DNA from: Piscirickettsiaceae bacterium
GTDB lineage: Bacteria; Pseudomonadota; Gammaproteobacteria; Nitrosococcales; Methylophagaceae
DNA: 28,917 nt
Assembly (NCBI GenBank): GCA_018646825.1
Contig: JABGUA010000195.1
Coordinates: 1-28,917, forward strand
Direction of reading: 5' to 3'
Below the pieces are notes generated by a model. That model was not told where the DNA came from, searched no databases, and saw only the letters and a program-made list of their open reading frames with translations. Below are positions 14,972-23,768 of the stretch, one piece after another. The first letter of the stretch is position 1. Each line of letters opens with the position of its first letter. Made by a program: the position numbers and the translations under genes.

Positions 14972-15856
14972 TTAGTGACCTCGAATTCGAGGTGAACGTT
15001 TAGACTTATTCTTCGTTTCGCCACTTTTTTTACGTAAAGGCCTTGCTGTAGATGGTTTGACTTTCAATGGTCGTTCTTTTTTCTCCCGTTGAGCACGGCC
15101 TACAGGTGCTTCAACTTTAGGTACTAAATCGACTTCTTCATATAGTGCAGCTAAGTCTTCTCCTCCCAACATCACCCAACGACCCATTTTGAGTTGTGAT
15201 GGGATAATGATCGGTCCGTAACGCACCCGCATTAGGCGACTAACTTGGACACCTTGGCTTTCCCATAAGCGTCGTACTTCACGATTACGTCCTTCCTGAA
15301 TGACGACGTGATACCAATGGTTTGCCCCTTCCCCGCCTGATTCTTGGATATCGTTAAATTTGGCCTTACCATCTTCTAATTCAACGCCATCACGCAATGT
15401 TTGCATAACTTCAGAGCTTACCGCTCCCAGGACACGAACCGCATATTCTCTATCCATTTCATTTGATGGATGCATCAAACGATTGGCTAGTTCACCATCT
15501 GTTGTGAGAATAATCAAGCCACTGGTGTTGATATCCAAGCGACCTACACTGACCCAACGTCCTTCCTCAGGCGTCGGTAACGACTCGAAAATTGTTCTAC
15601 GGCCTTCAGGATCACGGCGAGTACAAACCTCACCCACGGGTTTGTTATATAGCAATACTTGTTGCGGCTGTTGCCATAGGCGTTTGGCCGATACAGCTTT
15701 ACCATCAAGCCGCATATTATCACCAACATCAACTTGGTCGCCTAATTTAGCAACATCGCCATTGACGGACACTTTACCTTCTTTAATTAAGGTTTCAATT
15801 TGTCGACGTGAACCATAACCTGCTCTTGCTAGTACTTTTTGTATTCTTTCTGACAT
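14972..15856 (-). CDS. rluB: 23S rRNA pseudouridine(2605) synthase RluB
   Basis: RluB converts U2605 of 23S rRNA to pseudouridine. The 294-residue protein has an N-terminal S4 RNA-binding domain (about 1-60: RIQKVLARAGYGSRRQIE) and the RsuA/RluB/E/F catalytic domain with GRLDINTSGLI (nucleophile Asp108). The strongly basic tail of about 40 residues, rich in Lys and Arg, favours RluB over the shorter RsuA, RluE and RluF. GGGAGG precedes the ATG. It is the last gene of the long minus-strand run, 58 bases after trpS. A 16-base palindrome overlaps its last codons. Confidence 0.93.
   Translation of the reverse strand: MSERIQKVLARAGYGSRRQIETLIKEGKVSVNGDVAKLGDQVDVGDNMRLDGKAVSAKRLWQQPQQVLLYNKPVGEVCTRRDPEGRRTIFESLPTPEEGRWVSVGRLDINTSGLIILTTDGELANRLMHPSNEMDREYAVRVLGAVSSEVMQTLRDGVELEDGKAKFNDIQESGGEGANHWYHVVIQEGRNREVRRLWESQGVQVSRLMRVRYGPIIIPSQLKMGRWVMLGGEDLAALYEEVDLVPKVEAPVGRAQREKKERPLKVKPSTARPLRKKSGETKNKSKRSPRIRGH
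14978..14993. repeat. 16-base perfect palindrome at the end of rluB
   Basis: ACCTCGAATTCGAGGT is its own reverse complement and lies within the last rluB codons, about 14 bases after the cyclase stop. As RNA from either strand it would form a 6-bp stem with an AATT/AAUU loop. No T run follows on either side, so it is not a standard intrinsic terminator. Confidence 0.5.
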
Positions 15857-15914
15857 ATCAACGCCTCCCGGCGAGTTAATTGTATCTCGTTAAACTATTT
15901 TAACTGGATACTGT

Positions 15915-17132
15915 TTATTTGTAGCTCAAGCCCATTGCTGAGCGGACTTCTTCTAAAGTATCTCGTGCAACTTCACGTGCTGCTTCGTTGCCATCTTCAA
16001 TAATACGCCGAACTTCTTCGGGATGTTCACTCAAATTCTCTGCACGTTCTCGAATTGGTCTTATCTCAGCTGCGACGGCATCAATTAGTGGTCCTTTACA
16101 ATCTAAACAACCGATACCTGCACTACGACAGCCTGTCTGTACCCATTCTTTTTGATCTTCTGTAGCATAAATTTCATGTAACTTCCAAACAGGACATAAA
16201 TCAGGATTCCCTGGATCGGTTCGTCGAACTCGATTGGTATCTGTCGGCATTTTCTTAATTTTTTCTGCTAAAGAGGCATCAGGTTCTCTTAAAGCGATGG
16301 TGTTTCCGTAGGATTTTGACATCTTTTGGCCATCTAGACCCGGCATTTTTGCTGCAGATGTTAACAACGCTTTGGGTTCTGGCAGAATGACTTTACCGCC
16401 TCCCTCAAGAAAACCAAACAAACGCTCTGCATCACCCAATGTCAGGTTTTGCTGCTCTTTTAATAAGGCTCTCGCCGTATCTAGCGCTTCTAAATCACCT
16501 TGCTCTTGATACGCTTTACGCAGCTGGTTATAGAGTTTGGCATTCTTCTTACCCATTTTCTTAATCGCAGCTTCGGCTTTTTCTTCAAAGTCTTTTTCAC
16601 GGCCATAGAGATGGTTAAACCGTCTAGCAACTTCACGGGTCAATTCAACATGAACAACCTGATCTTCGCCGACAGGTACCTGACCTGCTCGATAAATTAA
16701 AATATCGGCGCTTTGTAATAAGGGATAGCCTAAAAAACCGTAATTGGATAGATCTTTTTCTTTTAGCTTTTCCTGCTGATCTTTATAAGTAGGTACCCGT
16801 TCTAACCATGACAGTGGCGTTATCATCGAGAGTAATAAATGTAATTCCGCATGCTCCGGCACTTTAGATTGTAAAAACAATGAGACTGCTGATGGCTCTA
16901 TCCCAGCTGCAATCCAATCTATCACCATTTCCCAAACACTCTCTTCAATAATACCCGTATCATCATAATGCGTCGTTAACGCATGCCAATCGGCTACAAA
17001 AAAGAAACAGTCAAATTCATGCTGTAATTTAATCCAGTTTTTCAATACACCATGGTAATGCCCAAGGTGAAGCTGTCCGGTCGGTCGCATGCCTGAAACT
17101 ATACGGCGGGACTGCAGTGCTACTGTGTCCAA
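15915..17132 (-). CDS. trpS: tryptophan-tRNA ligase, long form with likely Fe-S cysteine motif
   Basis: TrpRS charges tRNA-Trp. The 405-residue protein is a class I synthetase with HLGH (22-25) and KMSKS (270-274). It is about 70 residues longer than E. coli TrpRS (334), the extra part being a charged insert at about 180-250. Four cysteines near 313, 335, 342 and 345 give C-x21-C-x6-C-x2-C. This nearly equals the C-x22-C-x6-C-x2-C pattern that binds a [4Fe-4S] cluster in Thermotoga maritima TrpRS. The start is TTG 17132, six bases after AGGAG, and no better codon fits. It follows the M50 protease gene by 35 bases and precedes rluB. Confidence 0.95.
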   Translation of the reverse strand: MDTVALQSRRIVSGMRPTGQLHLGHYHGVLKNWIKLQHEFDCFFFVADWHALTTHYDDTGIIEESVWEMVIDWIAAGIEPSAVSLFLQSKVPEHAELHLLLSMITPLSWLERVPTYKDQQEKLKEKDLSNYGFLGYPLLQSADILIYRAGQVPVGEDQVVHVELTREVARRFNHLYGREKDFEEKAEAAIKKMGKKNAKLYNQLRKAYQEQGDLEALDTARALLKEQQNLTLGDAERLFGFLEGGGKVILPEPKALLTSAAKMPGLDGQKMSKSYGNTIALREPDASLAEKIKKMPTDTNRVRRTDPGNPDLCPVWKLHEIYATEDQKEWVQTGCRSAGIGCLDCKGPLIDAVAAEIRPIRERAENLSEHPEEVRRIIEDGNEAAREVARDTLEEVRSAMGLSYK

Positions 17133-17167
17133 TATGTTCTCCTGATCTTATTACGATCAATCATAAA

Positions 17168-17824
17168 TTAAAAAAGCAAACTCAATAGTTGAGCCGCATT
17201 CAATGGAATAGGTAATAGGTTAATGAAGCCTGAAACAAAAGGCCATAATATGGCACCTACAATACCAAAATACAGTAACGCCAATAATATAATGAAACCA
17301 TAGGGTTCAACTCGGCTAACTCGCCAGGACAGCGGTCCAGGCAATACACTAATTAGGATTCGGCCACCATCAAGTGGCGGCAAAGGCAATAAATTAAGCA
17401 ATATCAACATCGTATTAATGAAAATACCTGCTAACCCCATATAGGCCAATGCGGGGCTATAAGATAAGCCGATGACCACGATTAATGACCAGAATAAAGC
17501 CATGCTTAAATTGGCCATTGGACCTGCTAAGGCAACCCAGGCCATATTGGTTTTAGCGTTTCGCATATTGCGAGCATTCACTGGCACTGGTTTAGCCCAA
17601 CCAAAAACAAAGCCGGTCGTAGCCGCCAGTAAGCCCGGGACGAGAATTGTACCGACCGGGTCGATATGTTTAATTGGATTTAAGGTTAATCGACCTAACA
17701 TTTGCGCTGTGCGATCGCCAAACTGTAATGCAGCCCAACCATGTGCAACCTCATGCAAGGTAACCGCAAACAAGACTGGAATAGCCCAAATAATGACCTT
17801 CTGAATTAGAGAAAACTCATCCAC
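17168..17824 (-). CDS. M50-family site-2 zinc metalloprotease
   Basis: This is an intramembrane zinc protease of the short S2P/M50 type, with the PDZ domain of RseP absent. The 218-residue protein is almost all membrane. It has HEVAH (24-28, zinc ligands and catalytic Glu) in the first helix and NLLPLPPLDGG (144-154, with Asp152 as third ligand) near the end. The start is GTG 17824, which lies inside the serS terminus and overlaps it by eight bases, so translation is probably coupled to serS. Its position before trpS is common in proteobacteria. The natural substrate of this short family is not known to me. Confidence 0.92.
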   Translation of the reverse strand: MDEFSLIQKVIIWAIPVLFAVTLHEVAHGWAALQFGDRTAQMLGRLTLNPIKHIDPVGTILVPGLLAATTGFVFGWAKPVPVNARNMRNAKTNMAWVALAGPMANLSMALFWSLIVVIGLSYSPALAYMGLAGIFINTMLILLNLLPLPPLDGGRILISVLPGPLSWRVSRVEPYGFIILLALLYFGIVGAILWPFVSGFINLLPIPLNAAQLLSLLF

Positions 17825-19088
17825 CGATGATTTCTCGCCCGGCCATATACGGTTTTAACGCGTCAGGAATAACAACTTGACCTTGGGCATTTTGATAATT
17901 TTCCATTACAGCCAATAAAGTACGGCCGACAGCCAAGCCCGAGCCATTTATCGTATGAACAAGTTCTGGTTTACCTGTATCAGGGTTCCGCCAGCGTGCT
18001 TGTAGTCGACGGGATTGGAAGTCATGGAAGTTACTACATGATGATATTTCACGATAAGTTTGTTGGCTAGGTAACCAGACTTCTAAATCAACAGTTTTAC
18101 TAGATGAGAACCCCAAATCTCCCGCACATAAAATTACTTTTCTATAAGGCAGCTTTAAGGCTTGTAATATTGCCTCTGCATGACCTGTTAACATCTCATG
18201 CGCTTGGGCTGAATCTTCCGGTTTGACTATCTGTACCAACTCTACTTTCTCAAATTGATGTTGGCGAATTAGTCCCCGAACATCACGACCATGAGAGCCC
18301 GCCTCACTACGAAAACAAGGCGTATGAGCAACGAACTTGAGTGGGAGCTTATCTGCATTAATGATCGTGTCACGCACGATATTAGTCACAGGTACTTCTG
18401 CTGTTGGAATTAAATATAATCCCGCATCCTCAATAGCAAATAAATCGTCAGCAAACTTAGGTAACTGCCCTGTTCCATGCAAAGAGTCAGCATTCACTAA
18501 GTAAGGTACGTAAGTTTCGGTATAGCCGTGCTCTTCTGTATGCATATCCAACATGAATTGGGTTAATGCACGTTGTAGCTTTGCTAATGGTCCTTGCAAT
18601 GTGACAAAACGTGCACCACTAATTTTAGCTGCCGTTTCAAAATCCATTCCAAGACTTTCACCTAAATCGACATGATCTTTTGCTTCAAAATCAAATTGTG
18701 GTAATTCGCCCCACTTTAATATTTCTTGATTGTCATCTTCAGACTTGCCTTGAGGCACATCCTCTTGAGCAATATTCGGTATATTAAGCGCAAACGCATT
18801 AATTTTTTCTAACACTTCTGCTAAACGCATTTCCGCTTGTTTATGTTTGGCACCTAGATCTTCGATTTCGCCCAATAATGGGGCAATATCTTCACCTGCT
18901 GCCTTGGCTTTTCCTATCATTTTTGAACGACTATTTCGCTCAGTCTGGTAACTTTGTGCCTCTGATTGCGCTTGCTTGCGCTCTTGCTCAAATTGAGCAA
19001 GCTGTTTTACATCAAGATCGAAACCACGACGACTTAATAATTCAGCCGCTTGTATTGGCTCATTTCTTAATAACTTTGGATCTAACAT
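17817..19088 (-). CDS. serS: serine-tRNA ligase
   Basis: SerRS charges tRNA-Ser and also tRNA-Sec where present. The 423-residue protein has an N-terminal coiled coil that binds the long tRNA arm (about residues 25-105, rich in Glu, Gln, Lys and Ala). The class II core has motif 2 (FRSEAGSHGRDVRGLIRQHQ) and motif 3 (NGSGLAVGRTLLAVMENY). The length is close to that of E. coli SerRS (430). The ribosome-binding site before the ATG is weak. It follows the DUF190 gene by 16 bases, so it is likely in the same transcript. Its stop overlaps the GTG of the M50 gene. Confidence 0.97.
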   Translation of the reverse strand: MLDPKLLRNEPIQAAELLSRRGFDLDVKQLAQFEQERKQAQSEAQSYQTERNSRSKMIGKAKAAGEDIAPLLGEIEDLGAKHKQAEMRLAEVLEKINAFALNIPNIAQEDVPQGKSEDDNQEILKWGELPQFDFEAKDHVDLGESLGMDFETAAKISGARFVTLQGPLAKLQRALTQFMLDMHTEEHGYTETYVPYLVNADSLHGTGQLPKFADDLFAIEDAGLYLIPTAEVPVTNIVRDTIINADKLPLKFVAHTPCFRSEAGSHGRDVRGLIRQHQFEKVELVQIVKPEDSAQAHEMLTGHAEAILQALKLPYRKVILCAGDLGFSSSKTVDLEVWLPSQQTYREISSCSNFHDFQSRRLQARWRNPDTGKPELVHTINGSGLAVGRTLLAVMENYQNAQGQVVIPDALKPYMAGREIIGG

Positions 19089-19104
19089 CTTATTTTTCTG
19101 AACC

Positions 19105-19410
19105 TCAATGTCCTAACCTGGCTGACCAGCTGACAATATGATCAGCTTTAACCAATTTTTGTAAATTATCTAATATGCTGTTGACGCGCCCAGGCGTGTC
19201 GAAAAACTCTATGACGATAGGTAATGCTGACGATAAGTCTAACAGCGACGCTGTCTGTTTTTGACCATCACTACCCACACCCTCAATACCTCGAAACACT
19301 GTGTAACCTCGTACATTGGCTTCATCTTTTAGCCACTGCTCTACTTTATTGAGGTCACTGCGACCTTCGGCCAGATAAACCCGTACCATGGTGACATCAA
19401 TACGCTTCAT
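19105..19410 (-). CDS. DUF190 (PII-like) protein paired with CrcB
   Basis: The product is a small cytoplasmic protein of the DUF190 family, which has a PII-like ferredoxin fold and is often found beside crcB. The start is set at ATG 19410, because it overlaps the crcB stop as ATGA and has GGAGA upstream; an earlier in-frame codon at 19455 lies inside crcB and is rejected. This gives 101 residues opening MKRIDVTMVRVYLAEG, then GYTVFRGIEGVGSDG and LPIVIEFFDTP. Translational coupling to crcB suggests a role in fluoride export or its control, but no biochemical role is established. Confidence 0.88.
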   Translation of the reverse strand: MKRIDVTMVRVYLAEGRSDLNKVEQWLKDEANVRGYTVFRGIEGVGSDGQKQTASLLDLSSALPIVIEFFDTPGRVNSILDNLQKLVKADHIVSWSARLGH

Positions 19411-19781
19411 AACTGTCTCCCTAACATCATCCCTAGCCACGTTGCTAGTAGGCATAACATGACACTCATCATGATATTAATTAATGCCTTTATTGGAGCG
19501 CCGGCATTGAACAATGCCAATGTTTCAAATGAAAAAGTAGAGAACGTCGTGAAAGCACCTAGCAACCCGACCAACAATGCCGATCGCCATTCTACAGATA
19601 CTGCCATTCGCTCAACTAATATGACAAACAGCAAGCCCATTAAGAGTGAACCTAGCGCATTTACTACCAGCGTGCCATAGGGAAAGTCTCTACCGAGAAG
19701 GCGATACACATTGTTTGATACGACAAAACGCAGTACTGCGCCTAAAGCACCGCCAACTGCAATCGCTAATAACTGCTGCAC
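19407..19781 (-). CDS. crcB: fluoride exporter CrcB (Fluc)
   Basis: CrcB/Fluc is a dimeric membrane channel that lets fluoride leave the cell. The 124-residue protein has four hydrophobic helices. Its family motifs are GGALGAVLRF (10-19), GTLVVNALGS with the conserved Asn41, and GAFTTFSTF (75-83), which carries the phenylalanines and the TM3 break. Its stop overlaps the DUF190 start as ATGA. It lies 99 bases after fba with no clear terminator between them. No fluoride riboswitch was recognised in that gap. Confidence 0.95.
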   Translation of the reverse strand: MQQLLAIAVGGALGAVLRFVVSNNVYRLLGRDFPYGTLVVNALGSLLMGLLFVILVERMAVSVEWRSALLVGLLGAFTTFSTFSFETLALFNAGAPIKALINIMMSVMLCLLATWLGMMLGRQL

Positions 19782-19880
19782 TATTTGATCTCAGTCATTG
19801 TAAAGCCGTTAGTTTACCTTATTCACTGCCGAGACTCATAACCTATTGTTCGCTCAGTGCATTCTAAACAATTCGTGAAA

Positions 19881-20942
19881 TTAAGTTTCTAGCTCTCCCT
19901 TAGTGTAGCGCTCTGCCATCTCGAGTAGATTAACCGCTTTAATTTTACTTGCATGGCCAGCGCTACCAAAGGCTTCATACCGGGCCTGACAAATTGCTTG
20001 CATTGCTGCCGTCGATGCTTTTAAGAATTTTCTTGGATCTAAGTTATCCGCGTTTTCAGTTTGCGCTAAAAACTGTCTTATTGAACCGGTACTGGCCATT
20101 CGTAGATCAGTATCAATATTCACTTTGCGGACACCGTATTTAATTCCTTCAACAATTTCATCGACGGGAACACCATAGGTCTGCGCAATATCGCCACCAT
20201 AGTTATTAATTACTTTTAGCCATTCTTGCGGTACTGAGCTTGAACCATGCATCACAAAGTGGGTGTTCGGTAGACGTTGTTGCAATGTTTTTAAGTGACT
20301 TATCGCCAATACTTCGCCCGTCGGTGGCTTAGTAAATTTATAAGCACCATGGCTTGTTCCTATGGCAATGGCTAGGGCATCGACTTGGGTTTGTTTTACA
20401 AATGCGACCGCCTCATCAGGATCTGTCACAAGCTGGCTTTGATCGAGCTTTTCATCAGAACCATGACCATCTTCTTTTCCCATCATGCCCGTTTCAAGCG
20501 ATCCTAAACAGCCAATTTCACCTTCTACTGATACACCACAGGCATGCGCAATTTGGCTGACGGTTTCTGTTACTTCGACGTTATAGTCGAAACTCGACGG
20601 TGTTTTCATATCAGATAATAATGAACCATCCATCATCACTGAGCTAAAACCTGATTGAATCGCACGCACACAGACATCTGGGGAGGCGCCATGATCTTGG
20701 TGCATCACCACCGGTATATGTGGATAACTTTCGACTGCAGCTAATATAAGATGCCGTAGAAAAGCTTCGCCTGCATAGGCACGTGAGCCCACTGAACCCT
20801 GGATAATAACGGGACTATCCACCGCGTCTGCCGCTTGCATAATGGCCTGGACTTGTTCCATATTACTGACGTTGAATGCTGGTACTGCAAACTGATGCTT
20901 CGCAGCGTAATCAAGCAGTTGTCGTAGCGTGATAAGTGCCAT
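19881..20942 (-). CDS. fba: fructose-bisphosphate aldolase, class II, Calvin-cycle type
   Basis: This zinc aldolase interconverts fructose 1,6-bisphosphate with dihydroxyacetone phosphate and glyceraldehyde 3-phosphate. The Calvin-cycle type also accepts erythrose 4-phosphate to give sedoheptulose bisphosphate. The 353-residue protein starts MALITLRQLLDYAA and shows FNVSNMEQ, VVMHQDHGASPD (zinc-binding His and active Asp), SVEGEIGCLGS, AIGTSHGAYKF and FVMHGSSSVP. The opening and the 350-residue length place it with the CbbA-like group and not E. coli FbaA. AGGAAG precedes the ATG. It is the last gene of the tkt-gap-pgk-pyk-fba run, 55 bases after pyk. Confidence 0.95.
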   Translation of the reverse strand: MALITLRQLLDYAAKHQFAVPAFNVSNMEQVQAIMQAADAVDSPVIIQGSVGSRAYAGEAFLRHLILAAVESYPHIPVVMHQDHGASPDVCVRAIQSGFSSVMMDGSLLSDMKTPSSFDYNVEVTETVSQIAHACGVSVEGEIGCLGSLETGMMGKEDGHGSDEKLDQSQLVTDPDEAVAFVKQTQVDALAIAIGTSHGAYKFTKPPTGEVLAISHLKTLQQRLPNTHFVMHGSSSVPQEWLKVINNYGGDIAQTYGVPVDEIVEGIKYGVRKVNIDTDLRMASTGSIRQFLAQTENADNLDPRKFLKASTAAMQAICQARYEAFGSAGHASKIKAVNLLEMAERYTKGELET

Positions 20943-20997
20943 ATCAGGCTTCCTTATAAATATATAACTACTTACTATCTTACTCTATCTAAGGTCG

Positions 20998-22434
20998 TTA
21001 ACCTACATCACCAACACGCACTATTTTAAGCATATTGGTGCTACCTTGTACCTCAACGTTGCCTTTTGTAATGATGACCATATCACCTGCAGTTATGACA
21101 CCTTTGCGTTCTAAAAGTGCAATAGACTCTTTATTTAACGTGGCATGATCACTACTCTCAACTGAAAACAAAACGGGATAAACCCCTCTATACAGCGTGA
21201 CTTTCCGACAAGTTTCTTCATTTGGCGTCAGCGCAAAAATAGGAATCCCCGAGCTCACCCGTGACATCCATAATGTTGTCGAGCCTGACAGTGTCAAAGC
21301 AGCGATAGCTTTGACATCTAAGTGATTGGCTAAATACATCGCTCCCATCGCGATCGCTTCATCGACTTTTTCAAATTTGGAATCAATACGATGCCGTGAT
21401 ACACGAATTTCTCGCTGTTGTTCCGCCTGCAAGCATATGCGATCAACCGCTTCGATCACTTTAACTGGATGCTTTCCAACCGCTGTTTCTCCAGATAACA
21501 TGACGGCATCTGTCCCATCTAATACGGCATTGGCAATGTCAAACACTTCTGCCCGAGTTGGTATTGCATTCTCTACCATCGACTCCATCATTTGTGTTGC
21601 CGTAATAGTCAGTCGATTTAATTTACGCGCACGGGCAATGATTTTTTTCTGAATTGGCGGCAAAGCTGCATCACCAATTTCGACCCCTAAGTCTCCGCGT
21701 GCAACCATCACAGCATCCGATGCCAGAATAATCTCATCAAGAACATCTAGTGCTTCGGCTCGCTCTATTTTTGCAACAATGCTCCCTTTGCCACCAGCGT
21801 CACGCAATAGTTGGCGGGCGTAATGAACATCTTCTGCTGAACGTGGAAAAGATACCGCAATATAATCTGCTTGCATTTCAGCAGCTATTTTAATGTCGTC
21901 TTTATCTTTATCTGTCAGCGCAGCAGCCGACAGACCACCGCCTTGACGATTAATCCCTTTATTATTCGATAATGCCCCTGCAACTACAACGCTACAAATA
22001 ATGCGTTGGCCTTCTACAGCGCTTACCGTCAAGACAATCCGTCCATCATCCAGCAATAATGTATCACCTGACTCCACATCTTGAACGAGTTGTTTATAGT
22101 CAATACCGACTTGTTCTGCGTCACCATCATTGATACCGAGTCCAGCATCTAATACAAATTTCTGGCCCTTTTTCAGTATGACCTTGCCATCTTTAAAGCG
22201 TGAAATACGAATCTTTGGCCCTTGCAGGTCAGCTAAAATACCCACCGGACGTCCATTTTCAGCAGCCAGTTTTAACACCAGCTTTGCTAGACCGATGCAT
22301 TGCGTCACATCACCATGAGAAAAGTTGAGTCTAACAACATCAACCCCCGCCTTAATAATCGCATTGAGTACGTCTGGCTTGGTCGTCGCAGGCCCTAAAG
22401 TCGCGACGATTTTTGTTCTTCTCATGGGTGTCAT
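20998..22434 (-). CDS. pyk: pyruvate kinase
   Basis: This enzyme turns phosphoenolpyruvate and ADP into pyruvate and ATP, the last step of glycolysis. Its 478 residues open RRTKIVATLGPAT, then RLNFSHGD, LADLQGPKIRI, the active region VAKIERAEALDVLDEI, VMVARGDLGVEI and TATQMMESM. A C-terminal allosteric domain of about 120 residues follows. The start is ATG 22434, because AGGA lies just before it; a second ATG three codons later has poorer spacing. It follows pgk by only 14 bases, so the two are co-transcribed. Whether it is closer to PykA or PykF is not decided. Confidence 0.96.
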   Translation of the reverse strand: MTPMRRTKIVATLGPATTKPDVLNAIIKAGVDVVRLNFSHGDVTQCIGLAKLVLKLAAENGRPVGILADLQGPKIRISRFKDGKVILKKGQKFVLDAGLGINDGDAEQVGIDYKQLVQDVESGDTLLLDDGRIVLTVSAVEGQRIICSVVVAGALSNNKGINRQGGGLSAAALTDKDKDDIKIAAEMQADYIAVSFPRSAEDVHYARQLLRDAGGKGSIVAKIERAEALDVLDEIILASDAVMVARGDLGVEIGDAALPPIQKKIIARARKLNRLTITATQMMESMVENAIPTRAEVFDIANAVLDGTDAVMLSGETAVGKHPVKVIEAVDRICLQAEQQREIRVSRHRIDSKFEKVDEAIAMGAMYLANHLDVKAIAALTLSGSTTLWMSRVSSGIPIFALTPNEETCRKVTLYRGVYPVLFSVESSDHATLNKESIALLERKGVITAGDMVIITKGNVEVQGSTNMLKIVRVGDVG

Positions 22435-22448
22435 ACTTTTCCTAATTT

Positions 22449-23624
22449 CTAATTTGCACGTGACTCTAACATCGCAACTGCCGGTAACTTCTTGCCTTCT
22501 AAAAACTCAAGGAAAGCACCACCGCCTGTTGAAATATAGGACACGTCATCGCTGATATTATATTTACTCACCGCAGCCAAGGTGTCTCCACCCCCTGCAA
22601 TTGAAAATGCATCTGATTCGGCAATTGCCATTGCAATTGATTTCGTGCCTTCTCCAAATTGATCAAACTCGAAGACGCCAACTGGACCATTCCAAACAAT
22701 CGTACCGGCATTTTTTAAAATTTCGGCTAACCCTGCCGCTGACTCCGGACCGATATCAAAAATCATATCGTCATCCTCGACAGCGCTGGCTGCCTTTAAT
22801 GTCGCATCCGCTGTTTCTGAAAATTCTTTGCCGCAAACGACATCACTTGGTACTGGAATATCGCCACCGCGTGCTTTTGCATCGGTTGTCAGCTTATTAC
22901 ATGTCTCAATAAGATCGGCTTCATATAATGATTTACCGACATTATGTCCTTCTGCCGCAATAAAAGTGTTTGCGATACCACCACCAACGATCAATTGGTC
23001 AACAATTTTCGATAACGATTCCAGTACCGTTAATTTAGTTGATACTTTCGAGCCACCAACAATGGCAACCATCGGCCTCGCTGGATTATCTAACGCTTTG
23101 CCTAATGCTTCTAGTTCACCCGCTAATAACGGGCCAGCACAAGCGATAGGTGCATATTTAGCAACCCCATGCGTTGATGCTTGCGCACGATGTGCGGTAC
23201 CAAATGCATCCATCACATAAACATCACATAATGCCGCCATCTTTTGCGACAAGGCTGCATCATCAGCCTTTTCTCCGATATTAAAACGGACGTTTTCGCA
23301 CAAGACCACTTGTTTATCATCCATATCGATACCATCTAACCATTCTTTTTGTAAATGGACCTCTTTTCCTAATAATTCGCTTAAGTGACGCCCAACCGGC
23401 GCTAAAGAAAATTCAGCATCATAAACACCTTCCGTCGGACGACCAAGGTGTGACATCACCATCACTTTTGCACCGGCTTCTAAAGCTTGTTTAATCGTCG
23501 GCAGTGATGCCCTGATACGTGTATCATCGGCAACCGCACCTTCTTTTAACGGTACATTTAAGTCTTGACGAATCAGGACGCGTTTTCCGGCTAAATCAAG
23601 GTCAGCCATATTAATTACTGTCAT
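22449..23624 (-). CDS. pgk: phosphoglycerate kinase
   Basis: Pgk moves the acyl phosphate of 1,3-bisphosphoglycerate to ADP, or runs in reverse during carbon fixation and gluconeogenesis. The start is set at ATG 23624, with GGTGGAG just before it; an upstream in-frame extension to 23672 would place this site inside the gene. The 391-residue product is close to E. coli Pgk (387). Its patterns include RVLIRQDLNVPL, VMVMSHLGRPTEG, the substrate-linked RAQASTHGVA, IVGGSKVSTKL, IVWNGPVGVFE and AGGGDTLAAV. It lies downstream of the gap terminator and immediately upstream of pyk. Confidence 0.97.
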   Translation of the reverse strand: MTVINMADLDLAGKRVLIRQDLNVPLKEGAVADDTRIRASLPTIKQALEAGAKVMVMSHLGRPTEGVYDAEFSLAPVGRHLSELLGKEVHLQKEWLDGIDMDDKQVVLCENVRFNIGEKADDAALSQKMAALCDVYVMDAFGTAHRAQASTHGVAKYAPIACAGPLLAGELEALGKALDNPARPMVAIVGGSKVSTKLTVLESLSKIVDQLIVGGGIANTFIAAEGHNVGKSLYEADLIETCNKLTTDAKARGGDIPVPSDVVCGKEFSETADATLKAASAVEDDDMIFDIGPESAAGLAEILKNAGTIVWNGPVGVFEFDQFGEGTKSIAMAIAESDAFSIAGGGDTLAAVSKYNISDDVSYISTGGGAFLEFLEGKKLPAVAMLESRAN

Positions 23625-23718
23625 TTTCTCCACCCTTTCTTTTCTGCTATTTTCAGGGCTAATTGTGCCCATTTAATCAGCTTTATATTACAAATTAATG
23701 TCATCGTATTTTATAAAC

Positions 23719-23746
23719 AAAAAAGCTCCCTAAAAAGGAAGCTTTT
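23719..23746 (-). terminator. intrinsic terminator after gap
   Basis: On the minus strand AAAAGCTTCC pairs with GGGAGCTTTT (one T-G pair) around a TTTTTA loop, with six T at the end. It lies about 22 bases after the gap stop and about 95 bases before the pgk start. It would stop or reduce read-through from gap into pgk-pyk-fba. As a nearly symmetric A/T-flanked stem it may also act on the other strand. Confidence 0.8.
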
Positions 23747-23768
23747 TATCACGCTATTCCCCAAACGT

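Noticed and set aside
17133..17167. Trp-leader or T-box control before trpS
   Set aside because: The gap is only 35 bases, with no leader peptide with Trp codons and no terminator/antiterminator pair.
19782..19880. Fluoride (crcB) riboswitch before crcB
   Set aside because: The minus-strand leader lacks the GGnGATGG opening and the matching pseudoknot and CGCC-type stem that I would expect. A covariance-model search would settle it.
22828..23220. A 130-codon open frame antisense to pgk, and similar long antisense frames in rluB, proB and xth
   Set aside because: They lie entirely inside strongly supported genes, have no ribosome-binding site, and encode no recognisable pattern. They are by-products of the codon use of the real genes.
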